Shown in pieces: positions 30,258 through 37,701 of a stretch of DNA of 38,863 nucleotides. Source of the DNA: CAWHOW01 sp050013795 (GTDB taxonomy: Bacteria > Bacteroidota > Bacteroidia > Bacteroidales > CG2-30-32-10). The translations under genes were made by a program, and so were the position numbers. The stretch spans positions 1 to 38,863 of the forward strand of contig JBEKEO010000009.1 in assembly GCA_050013795.1 (NCBI GenBank), given 5' to 3'. Numbering within the stretch: the first letter of the stretch is position 1; the number at the start of each line of letters is the position of its first letter. The notes under the pieces are model-generated. The model was not told the origin of the DNA. It made no database searches and saw only the letters and a program-made list of their open reading frames with translations.

Positions 30258-31784
30258 TTAATGTTTAAAATGCCTGATACCTGTAATTACCATGGCAACT
30301 CCATTATTATTGCAGTAATCCACCGATGCTTTATCATTCACAGAGCCTCCCGGCTGAACTACTGCCGTTATTCCTTCCTTATGTGCAATTTCTACACAAT
30401 CGGGGAAAGGGAAAAACGCATCCGAAGCCATAACAGCTCCTTTCAAATCGAAACCGAAATCCTTCGCCTTTACGATAGCTTGCTTTAATGCATCAACCCT
30501 TGATGTCTGCCCTGTACCGCTTCCAATCAACTGACTGTTCTTTGCCAGCACAATAGCATTCGACTTCGTATGCTTTACCAATATGTTGGCGAATATCAGA
30601 TCCCTTTTCTGAAGATCGCTCGGAGCTATTGTTGTAGCCATTTGCATATCTTCTGAAACTTCGGTCTTCAAATCTTTTTCCTGTTCCAAAACACCATTTA
30701 GTATTGTCCTGAACTGATGTTTCGGCAAGACTGAAAATTTGAACTGCAAAATTATTCTATTTTTCTTTAACTTTAAGATATCTAATGCATTTTTTTCGTA
30801 AGAAGGTGCGATAATTATTTCAAAGAACAATTTATTAATTTCTTCTGCCGTCTCCTTGTTGACAGGAACGTTAGTTACCAAAATGCCGCCAAAAGACGAA
30901 ATAGGATCCCCTGCCAGCGCATCTTTCCATGCATCAATAAGTTTTGGGCGACAGGCAAGACCGCAGGCATTATTGTGCTTAATGATGCCGAAAGTCGTCT
31001 CTTTGAACTCCATGATAAGATTTACAGCGGCATCAATATCAAGCAGGTTGTTGTGTGAAATTTCCTTGCCATTCAGCTGAACAAAAAGTTCATCTATGTT
31101 TCCGTAAAAGATTCCCTGCTGATGAGGGTTTTCGCCATAACGAAGAATGCGTGATTTTAAAATACTATGTTTAAATACTTTTTCTTCCTTCTCTTTGTTG
31201 AAGTAATTAAAGATATGGGTATCATAATGAGAAGAAACAAGAAATGCCTTACGCGCAAAATATTTCCTGTCTTCAAGCGATGTTAAGCCCTTTTTAGCGT
31301 TAAGCAATGTCATCAGGTCTCCATAGTAATCGGCAGAAGGAATTACCACAACATCATTGAAATTCTTTGCCGCAGCCCTTATCAGTGATATGCCGCCTAT
31401 GTCTATCTTTTCAATTATTTCTTCTTCATTCGCACCTGATGCAACGGTTTGTTCAAAAGGATAAAGATCTACGATGACAAGGTCAAACTGGGGTAATTCA
31501 TATTTCTCCAGTTGTTCGATGTCGCCAAGATTATCTCTTCTTGCCAAAATGCCTCCGAAAACCTTGGGATGCAATGTTTTTATCCTTCCTCCCAGGATTG
31601 AAGGATAAGAAGTGAGTGACTCAACAGTTATTGCTTCCAGCCCTAATCCTTTAATAAAATCATAAGTCCCGCCGGTGGAATAAATAGTGATTCCCAGCTC
31701 ATGGAGTTTCTTAACAATAACATCCAGCCCATCTTTATGATAAACAGAAATTAATGAGTGTTTTATTTTTTTAAAAGTTTCCAT
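30258..31784 (-). CDS. purH: Bifunctional AICAR transformylase / IMP cyclohydrolase
   Basis: 508 residues from ATG 31784. The last two steps of IMP synthesis. The N-terminal IMP cyclohydrolase domain has SVYHKDGLDVIVKKLHELGI, STGGTYDFIK, ESLTSYPSILGGRIKTLHPK and IDIGGISLIRAAAKN. The C-terminal transformylase has IIKHNNACGLA (catalytic Lys-His), DPISSFGGI, GSGTGQTSRVDA and ASDAFFPFPDCVE. A longer frame opening at 31832 is rejected because the -33 promoter element lies in it and the family start is METFKKIKHSL. It heads the purH-mreBCD cluster. Confidence 0.97.
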   Translation of the reverse strand: METFKKIKHSLISVYHKDGLDVIVKKLHELGITIYSTGGTYDFIKGLGLEAITVESLTSYPSILGGRIKTLHPKVFGGILARRDNLGDIEQLEKYELPQFDLVIVDLYPFEQTVASGANEEEIIEKIDIGGISLIRAAAKNFNDVVVIPSADYYGDLMTLLNAKKGLTSLEDRKYFARKAFLVSSHYDTHIFNYFNKEKEEKVFKHSILKSRILRYGENPHQQGIFYGNIDELFVQLNGKEISHNNLLDIDAAVNLIMEFKETTFGIIKHNNACGLACRPKLIDAWKDALAGDPISSFGGILVTNVPVNKETAEEINKLFFEIIIAPSYEKNALDILKLKKNRIILQFKFSVLPKHQFRTILNGVLEQEKDLKTEVSEDMQMATTIAPSDLQKRDLIFANILVKHTKSNAIVLAKNSQLIGSGTGQTSRVDALKQAIVKAKDFGFDLKGAVMASDAFFPFPDCVEIAHKEGITAVVQPGGSVNDKASVDYCNNNGVAMVITGIRHFKH

Positions 31785-31802
31785 CAATCTTACAATTTTT
31801 TG

Positions 31803-31832
31803 CAAGTTTATTAAATTCGCTTCATCCGGCAA
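31803..31832 (-). promoter_or_regulatory. Promoter of the purH-mreBCD cluster
   Basis: On the minus strand TTG (31830-31832), 19 nt, then TAAACTTG (31803-31810), one mismatch from TAnnTTTG. It fixes the purH start at 31784, 18 nt beyond the -7 element. Confidence 0.6.
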
Positions 31833-31937
31833 TTAAAATTCTGACATTTTTATAGTGAAATAATACTAATTTTACATTTGTTTTCCATTTGCTGAAAACA
31901 GGCATTTCTAAACGAATCAAAATAGCAAGAAGATACC

Positions 31938-33188
31938 GTGATACTCTTTATCAAACTCTTCAGGGAAAGTTACCTGTTCGCCATTACCGCACTACGGGAG
32001 AATAAATTAAGAACCATCCTTTCCTTGCTTGGCATTACCATTGGAATTTTTTCGATCATTTCTGTGTTTACCATTTTCGATTCTATGGAAAACCAGATCC
32101 GCAGCAGCATTGAATCGCTTGGCAATGACGTATTATTCATTCAAAAATGGCCGTGGTCTTTTGGTTCTGATTACGCCTGGTGGAAATACATGAACCGTCC
32201 GCTTCCGAAGATTGATGAAATGGACAATATCAAGAGAAAAAGCAGTGGTGCGGAAGCCGTAGCTTTTATGGCATCTTCATCAAGAACCGTGGAACATTTG
32301 GATAATAGTATTGAAGGTATTGGAATTTTGGGTGTTTCGCAGGATTATGATAAATGCATGAGCGTTGACATTGCTGACGGTCGTTATTTTTCGGACATGG
32401 AATCAAGCGGAGGAAAGAATGTCGTTATCATAGGAAGCTTTATTGCCGAAAACCTGTATGCCAATGCCGACCCCATTGGAAAAGAAATTAAGATATTCGG
32501 GCGCAAGTTAGAAATAATAGGTGTTTTAAAGAAAAAAGGCGATAATATGTTCGGCGATAATTCAGACAAAGAAGCCATGCTGCCTATTAATTTTATGAGG
32601 AATGTGGTAGATATCCGTTCCGAAAATGCCGATCCGCTTATTATTGTAAGGGCAAAGAAAGGTGTATCGAATGATGAACTGAAAGATGAACTTACCGGTA
32701 TTATTCGTTCGGAACACCGCCTGAAACCATTAGCTGAAGATGATTTTGCCATAAATGAAACAAGCCTGCTTACGCAAGGTTTTGAAAGTTTATTTTCTGT
32801 TATAGCTATTGTTGGCTGGATAATAGGAGGCTTTTCCATACTTGTTGGCGGCTTTGGGATAGCCAATATCATGTTTGTTTCAGTAAAAGAAAGGACAAGC
32901 ATAATAGGAATACAGAAATCGCTTGGCGCAAAAAGATATTTCATCCTGTTTGAATTTTTATTTGAAGCCGTTATCCTTTCCCTTATTGGCGGTATTGTCG
33001 GGCTTTTGATTGTATTTCTCGGCACACAGATAGTTTCCGCTTTTTTCGACCTGCACTTTGCACTTGGAATGGGAAATATTATGCTGGGAATCATCACATC
33101 AGGCATCATTGGCATTATTGCGGGTTTTGTCCCGGCCTTCACCGCTGCGCGGCTTAACCCTGTTGATGCTATCCGCGCTAATCAATAG
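31938..33188 (+). CDS. MacB/FtsX-type ABC transporter permease
   Basis: 416 residues from GTG 31938. It has the MacB permease layout. TM1 (about 25-46) sits in LRTILSLLGITIGIFSIISV, followed by a large periplasmic domain (about 50-275). Three C-terminal helices (about 280-405) include GGFSILVGGFGIANIMFVSVKERTSIIGIQKSLGAKR and end with the PAFTAARLNPVDAIRANQ signature. These proteins work with a separate ATPase and often an adaptor to move lipoproteins, peptides or drugs, or signal mechanically. No ATPase gene is adjacent here. The GTG start is the only in-frame choice that keeps the family N-terminus. Confidence 0.93.
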   Translation: MILFIKLFRESYLFAITALRENKLRTILSLLGITIGIFSIISVFTIFDSMENQIRSSIESLGNDVLFIQKWPWSFGSDYAWWKYMNRPLPKIDEMDNIKRKSSGAEAVAFMASSSRTVEHLDNSIEGIGILGVSQDYDKCMSVDIADGRYFSDMESSGGKNVVIIGSFIAENLYANADPIGKEIKIFGRKLEIIGVLKKKGDNMFGDNSDKEAMLPINFMRNVVDIRSENADPLIIVRAKKGVSNDELKDELTGIIRSEHRLKPLAEDDFAINETSLLTQGFESLFSVIAIVGWIIGGFSILVGGFGIANIMFVSVKERTSIIGIQKSLGAKRYFILFEFLFEAVILSLIGGIVGLLIVFLGTQIVSAFFDLHFALGMGNIMLGIITSGIIGIIAGFVPAFTAARLNPVDAIRANQ

Positions 33189-33204
33189 TTATGTTTAAAA
33201 AAGC

Positions 33205-33270
33205 GAGTTTATCAGGGCGAGATGCTGTCATCTCGCGTTGGGATGTTGACACATCGTCTTGATAAAACTC
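33205..33270. repeat. Three-armed palindromic element between two plus-strand genes
   Basis: GAGTTTATCA (33205-33214) pairs with TGATAAAACTC (33260-33270) with one bulged base. Inside this outer stem are two hairpins: GCGAGATG/CATCTCGC (33217-33224 with 33229-33236, loop CTGT) and GATGT/ACATC (33242-33246 with 33251-33255, loop TGAC). The result is a three-way junction of about 66 nt. On the minus strand it is followed by a T-run (complement of 33197-33202). It could be a small mobile palindromic repeat of REP/MITE kind, a structured RNA end or a terminator. Confidence 0.75.
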
Positions 33271-33334
33271 CATCTTCAGCCATGATTTGCAATGCTAATT
33301 AAAATAGTTGTTTGAAAAAAACTAACGGGAACCC

Positions 33335-33364
33335 TTGACTTATATGAAAAAAGTATTAATTTTA
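33335..33364 (+). promoter_or_regulatory. Promoter of the GH25 lysozyme gene
   Basis: TTG (33335-33337), 19 nt, then TAATTTTA (33357-33364), one base off TAnnTTTG. The start ATG at 33384 is 19 nt downstream. Confidence 0.55.
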
Positions 33365-33383
33365 CAAAACAAAACCAATCTCT

Positions 33384-34781
33384 ATGAAGAAAATAATTAC
33401 AACCTTTGCTTTACTCGCAATTTTTGGCTTGAATGCCAATGCACAAACATGTGCTACTAGTGGTTTCTGCACAAGTTCTTCTGAAACCAACCAGTATCCG
33501 GCAGCAACGTTTTCCACTACTTCATCCTCATGGACCCAGGTCAGTGCGTATATGAATGCGGGCAACTGGACCTTATTTAATGTAACGTCAGGCGACACTT
33601 ATGAGTGGACCTATTGCAGCAATTTTGGAGGATTACAAGAATGGGATGCTGAATTAACGCTATTTAATAATTCTTCTGGAGTTGCGCTTTGTTATGCAAA
33701 TAATTGCGGATTATCAGGTTGTCCCAATGCTCCATATATGAGATGGACCGCCACATTTACAGGCACAGTAAGACTTTTAACTACAGTTTCCGGTTGTACA
33801 ACCAATACGGGTTCCCCTTATTCAACATTGGTTTGGAGGGATGCCAGCGGATCAGCAAGTACTACTATACTTGGTATTGATGTTTCAAATTGGCAGGGTA
33901 CTATAAATTGGACACAAGTAGCTGGCGATGGTATCATTTTTGCCTGGGCCAAAGCCACAGAAGGTTTATCTACCGCAGATGCATATTATTCAGGTAATGC
34001 AGTAAATGGCGTAGTTGCCGGAGTATACATGGGTGCTTATCACTTTGCTCATCCTGATACTCACCCTACCGATGCAGATGCAGTTGACGAAGCAAATTAC
34101 TTTTTAAGTAAAGCACAATCTTATATTAAATCATGTGAATTACCTCCTGCGCTTGATTACGAAACAGATGTGTCAGGATCGATGACAAGTGCTCAACAAG
34201 CTGCATGGATTGAAGCATGGATGAACACCGTTAAAACAGCTACAGGTATTATGCCTATTCTTTATACTGATGGGTCAATTGCAAACGAACAGGAAAGCTC
34301 TTTGGCTTCTTATTGTGATATTTGGACAGCAGACCCTGATGGTAGCACCACAGCCGCGCCGTCTTCAACCTATTTAGGTCCATGGTACCCCAATTGGAGT
34401 TTTAAACAGTATTCTGATGCAGTTGGTGTTACAGGAATTTCCGCCGGTGGTGTAGATGGAGATGCGTTTAATGGAAACCTAGCTGCGCTTAAAACTTTAA
34501 TGGGATGTGGCACTACAGCTATTCCGGAAAAGATTACAGATAATAATTTTATCATATACCCCATCCCCGCCAGGGATAATATTACTATTGAAAACTCTGT
34601 TTTAAATAATAATAAAAACGAAGTGGTTTTGATATATAATTTACAGGGGCAGTTATTATTTCAGCAAACAATGTTAGAAACCAAGATCAATGTTGATATT
34701 TCCAACTTTACAAATGGGATGTACTTTGTAAAAATGGCATCTGAAAACGGAGTAGTTGTTAAGAAATTTGTGAAAGAATAA
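33384..34781 (+). CDS. Secreted GH25 lysozyme-like protein with T9SS sorting domain
   Basis: 465 residues. The signal peptide ends ANAQ (about 1-21). An N-terminal Cys-rich beta domain (about 22-158) of a kind common in Bacteroidota exported proteins comes next. A glycosyl hydrolase family 25 barrel (about 162-372) follows: GIDVSNWQGTINW with Asp166, FAWAKATEG, GAYHFAHP, the catalytic LDYETD with Asp258 and Glu260, and WTADPD. GH25 enzymes cut the MurNAc-GlcNAc bond of peptidoglycan. The end is a T9SS sorting domain (IYPIPARDNITIEN ... NGMYFVKMASENGVVVKKFVKE). Likely a surface or secreted lysozyme aimed at other bacteria. Confidence 0.94.
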   Translation: MKKIITTFALLAIFGLNANAQTCATSGFCTSSSETNQYPAATFSTTSSSWTQVSAYMNAGNWTLFNVTSGDTYEWTYCSNFGGLQEWDAELTLFNNSSGVALCYANNCGLSGCPNAPYMRWTATFTGTVRLLTTVSGCTTNTGSPYSTLVWRDASGSASTTILGIDVSNWQGTINWTQVAGDGIIFAWAKATEGLSTADAYYSGNAVNGVVAGVYMGAYHFAHPDTHPTDADAVDEANYFLSKAQSYIKSCELPPALDYETDVSGSMTSAQQAAWIEAWMNTVKTATGIMPILYTDGSIANEQESSLASYCDIWTADPDGSTTAAPSSTYLGPWYPNWSFKQYSDAVGVTGISAGGVDGDAFNGNLAALKTLMGCGTTAIPEKITDNNFIIYPIPARDNITIENSVLNNNKNEVVLIYNLQGQLLFQQTMLETKINVDISNFTNGMYFVKMASENGVVVKKFVKE

Positions 34782-34814
34782 TACAGTCGGCAAATTAACC
34801 TTAAACCCTTCGCC

Positions 34815-35849
34815 TTAATTTGTTTCAATAATCTGAAACAGTTCGTCTAGCTTAGGAGTAAGTATGATTTCCGTACGGCGGTTAGTTGCCCTGCCTTCTT
34901 TGGTGTCGTTATTTTCAATCGGATCATATTGACTTTTTCCTGCGGCAGTAAGACGCTTGGGATCCACATTGCTGTTTTTGGTAATGATCTTTACAATTGC
35001 TGTTGCCCTCATTACGCTTAAGTCCCAATTATCCTTTAGGGTTCCGGTTCCGTTAAAAGGTACATTGTCAGTGTGCCCCTCGATCAACACATTAATGTCA
35101 GAATTTGTTTCAAGTACCTTTGCGAGTTTTTTAATTGCTTCCACACCTTTAGTGCCAACGGTAAAACTGCCGGATGCAAAAAGCAGGCTTTCATCAAGCG
35201 AAACATAAACCTTCCCGTTTTTCTGGGCAATAGTAAGTCCTTTTCCTTCGTAACCCGTAAGAGCATCCATTACTTTTGCTTTTAATGCTTTAACTGTAGA
35301 ATCTTTTTTCTTTAAAATAGATTGAAGGTCATTAAGTTTGGTGTCTTTAGCCCCAAGTTCGGTTTTGGAGGCATCCAGTTCTTTTCCCATTTTGTCAAGA
35401 CTAGCTTTTTTTGCATCGAGGTCGGCTGCCAGTTTCTTTAAGGCATCTTCTTTATTCAGCAGGCTGTCCTGCGTGGTTTTTAACTGAACAAGGATTTTTT
35501 GGTTTTCATTGCTATTTCCTGCAAGAAGGTCTTTATAATTCTTCAGCAAAAGCTGGTATGTCTGGTTAAGCTGATCATAATTGGAAGTCATGGTGCGAAG
35601 CGAAGTTCCCCTGACATTGGAGTCAAGTTGAAGTCCTGCAATTCTTTTGGCCATATTATCCAGGGTAACTTGCTGTTCCGTGTATTTGGTGCTAATTTTT
35701 TGATTTTCGGTTTTTATCTCATCATTTTCTGACCGGCATGCTGCTTCTTTTTTCTTCATTTCATCAAACTGGCGGGCAGGAACGCAGGAAAAAAGAAAAG
35801 CACAACAAATGGCTATATAAAATACGGCTCTTGTGATTGATGTTTTCAT
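34815..35849 (-). CDS. OmpA-family outer membrane lipoprotein with coiled coil
   Basis: 344 residues. A lipoprotein signal ends LFSC (Cys22). A long heptad-rich coiled coil spans about 25-195. The C-terminal OmpA peptidoglycan-binding domain (about 205-335) has VYVSLDESLLFASGSF, IEGHTDNVPF, WDLSVMRATAIV and the NRRTEI segment with the DAP-binding Arg. It should tether the outer membrane to the cell wall. It stands alone between convergent lysozyme and upstream xth genes. A possible -7 element TACTTTTG (35964-35971) would give a leader of about 110 nt. Confidence 0.94.
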   Translation of the reverse strand: MKTSITRAVFYIAICCAFLFSCVPARQFDEMKKKEAACRSENDEIKTENQKISTKYTEQQVTLDNMAKRIAGLQLDSNVRGTSLRTMTSNYDQLNQTYQLLLKNYKDLLAGNSNENQKILVQLKTTQDSLLNKEDALKKLAADLDAKKASLDKMGKELDASKTELGAKDTKLNDLQSILKKKDSTVKALKAKVMDALTGYEGKGLTIAQKNGKVYVSLDESLLFASGSFTVGTKGVEAIKKLAKVLETNSDINVLIEGHTDNVPFNGTGTLKDNWDLSVMRATAIVKIITKNSNVDPKRLTAAGKSQYDPIENNDTKEGRATNRRTEIILTPKLDELFQIIETN

Positions 35850-35983
35850 GTGTTTATTTTTTTGTTTTTAAAGGTCACATGCAATACACCATGAATAATC
35901 ATTTACAGTTGTTGTAAGGTTTATTGCTCATGGCTATTTCATATTACCGGGTTTTAATTTCCACAAAAGTATAAAATAATTCG

Positions 35984-36748
35984 TTAAAAATCTATTTCAA
36001 GTAATACAGGGCAATGGTCAGAATGTTTTGCCTCGGGTAAAATAACAGAACGCTTCAGTTTATTTTCAAGAGGCAGGCTTACCATGTTATAATCAATGCG
36101 CCAGCCGAGATTTTTACTGCGGGCGTTGGCACGAAAACTCCACCAGGTATATTGTTTTGGCTCTTTGTTAAAGAAACGGAATGAGTCAATAAAACCGCTG
36201 TCGATAAAACGCGTCAGCCATTCGCGTTCTTCGGGAAGGAAGCCGGAAGATGTTGCATTTCTTATGGGGTCATGAATGTCGATAGGCTTATGGCAAATAT
36301 TATAATCGCCGCAAAGAATCAAATTAGGGCACGATTTTTTTAATTCATTTATATACTTCAAAAAATCTTCAAGCCATATCATTTTGAATGCCTGACGTTC
36401 GTCGCCGCTGGAGCCGGAAGGGTGATAAACACTGACAACGGAAATATCACCGTAATCAACCCTTAAAAACCTTCCTTCGTTATCATACTTCTCAATTCCC
36501 ATTCCATAAAAAACATGGTCGGGTTTCTTTTTTGTAAGAATGGCAACTCCGCTGTATCCCTTTTTCTGTGCGGAATACCAATAATTAAGATAACCAGCCT
36601 CCTCGAAATCGAATAAAGGCAATTGTTCGGGCTGGGCCTTGGTTTCCTGCATGCAGATAATGTCAGGGTTAACGGTTTTTATCCACTCAATAAGCCCTTT
36701 GCCAAGCGCAGCACGGATGCCGTTTACATTGTAAGTGATGATTTTCAT
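35984..36748 (-). CDS. xth: Exodeoxyribonuclease III (AP endonuclease)
   Basis: 254 residues of the ExoIII/APE1 family, which nicks DNA at abasic sites and removes 3' blocks. MKIITYNVNGIRAAL starts the fold. The metal Glu is in QETKAQPEQLP, GDYNICHKPIDIHDP holds the catalytic Asp-Asn pair, and SDHCPVLLEI the final Asp-His. RNATSSGFLPEEREWLTRFIDSGFIDSFR and WWSFRANARSKNLGWRIDY are typical. It lies 18 bp after the glycosyltransferase gene and is probably cotranscribed with it. Confidence 0.97.
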   Translation of the reverse strand: MKIITYNVNGIRAALGKGLIEWIKTVNPDIICMQETKAQPEQLPLFDFEEAGYLNYWYSAQKKGYSGVAILTKKKPDHVFYGMGIEKYDNEGRFLRVDYGDISVVSVYHPSGSSGDERQAFKMIWLEDFLKYINELKKSCPNLILCGDYNICHKPIDIHDPIRNATSSGFLPEEREWLTRFIDSGFIDSFRFFNKEPKQYTWWSFRANARSKNLGWRIDYNMVSLPLENKLKRSVILPEAKHSDHCPVLLEIDF

Positions 36749-36766
36749 AACAAGAAAAAATATTAA

Positions 36767-37546
36767 CTATTTTGTTTCTTTGTTGTGCAAAGATTTTGAT
36801 CTGTTAAGCCGCCTAAGTTTCGTATATTTTAAAAAGGAGGCACGGGTTGAAATGCGGCAAATAACAAAGCCTGTATAACCATCAAGAAATCCAAGCTTTA
36901 ATATATAATCCCTGATAAATTTAAATACAGGGCTGAACAATAATTTAAAGATACTTGCATTCTTGCCAATATTAAATAGCTCGTTTGCCATAATATCTGT
37001 ATATTTATTCATCAGGTTGAGATGTTGCTCAATACTATAATAGGAATAATGCAAAAGATCGCCTTTAATAAAACCGGTCTTTGTGTTCCTTTCCATCTTA
37101 ACCGCCTCATGAATTTCTCCCTCCCATTGGCCTTTATGGCGATTCCATAAACGAAGTTTGGTGTCAGGGTACCAGCCGCCGTGACGTATCCATTTTCCAC
37201 AGTAGTTGGCAAGTCTGTTAAAACAATAAGCATCAAATAAATTATCAGATGTTTTTAATTCCAGAATGGCTCTTTTCAATTCATCGGACAAAGCTTCATC
37301 GGCATCTATTGAAAGGATGTAATCATAACTTGCATTACTGTTGGCGAAGTTTTTGGAAGCCGAATAATTCATCCATTCTTTTTGAATAAATTTTACGGGA
37401 AACTTTTGACATATTTCAGATGTTTTATCTGTCGAAAACGAATCTAAAACAATGATTTCATCCGCCACTTCTTCAAGTGATTTCAAACAACGCTCAATAT
37501 TGCGTTCTTCGTTTAATGTAATTATGACGACAGAAATCTGTTCCAT
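36767..37546 (-). CDS. Family 2 glycosyltransferase, WaaE/KdtX-like
   Basis: 259 residues, GT-A fold. ISVVIITLNEERNIERCLKSLEEVADEIIVLDSFSTDKTSEI is the nucleotide-sugar binding half, and SIDADEAL holds the DxD motif. The FNRLANYCGKWIRHGGWYPDTKLRLW and GEIHEAV pattern is that of the WaaE/KdtX group, which adds a sugar to the lipopolysaccharide inner core, so an LPS or surface glycan role is likely. The acceptor cannot be told. A TACTTTTG -7 element lies at 37564-37571, 17 nt before the ATG. Confidence 0.93.
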   Translation of the reverse strand: MEQISVVIITLNEERNIERCLKSLEEVADEIIVLDSFSTDKTSEICQKFPVKFIQKEWMNYSASKNFANSNASYDYILSIDADEALSDELKRAILELKTSDNLFDAYCFNRLANYCGKWIRHGGWYPDTKLRLWNRHKGQWEGEIHEAVKMERNTKTGFIKGDLLHYSYYSIEQHLNLMNKYTDIMANELFNIGKNASIFKLLFSPVFKFIRDYILKLGFLDGYTGFVICRISTRASFLKYTKLRRLNRSKSLHNKETK

Positions 37547-37563
37547 GAAAATAAGTGTAATTA

Positions 37564-37571
37564 CAAAAGTA
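37564..37571 (-). promoter_or_regulatory. -7 element before the glycosyltransferase gene
   Basis: TACTTTTG on the minus strand matches TAnnTTTG and lies 17 nt before ATG 37546. No -33 TTG was found at the ideal distance. Confidence 0.4.
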
Positions 37572-37644
37572 TTAAATAATGAGATATTTGATGAAATTAT
37601 GAATATTGTTCTATTTATGGCGAATTAATAATGAAAAATATATC

Positions 37645-37672
37645 TTGACGAACAATAATAACTTTAAATTTG
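37645..37672 (+). promoter_or_regulatory. Promoter of the DUF5686 gene
   Basis: TTG (37645-37647), 17 nt, then TAAATTTG (37665-37672), a full -7 match. The ATG is at 37702, about 29 nt downstream. Confidence 0.6.
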
Positions 37673-37701
37673 TGTTTACTAAAAATAAAGAGAAATATAT
37701 A

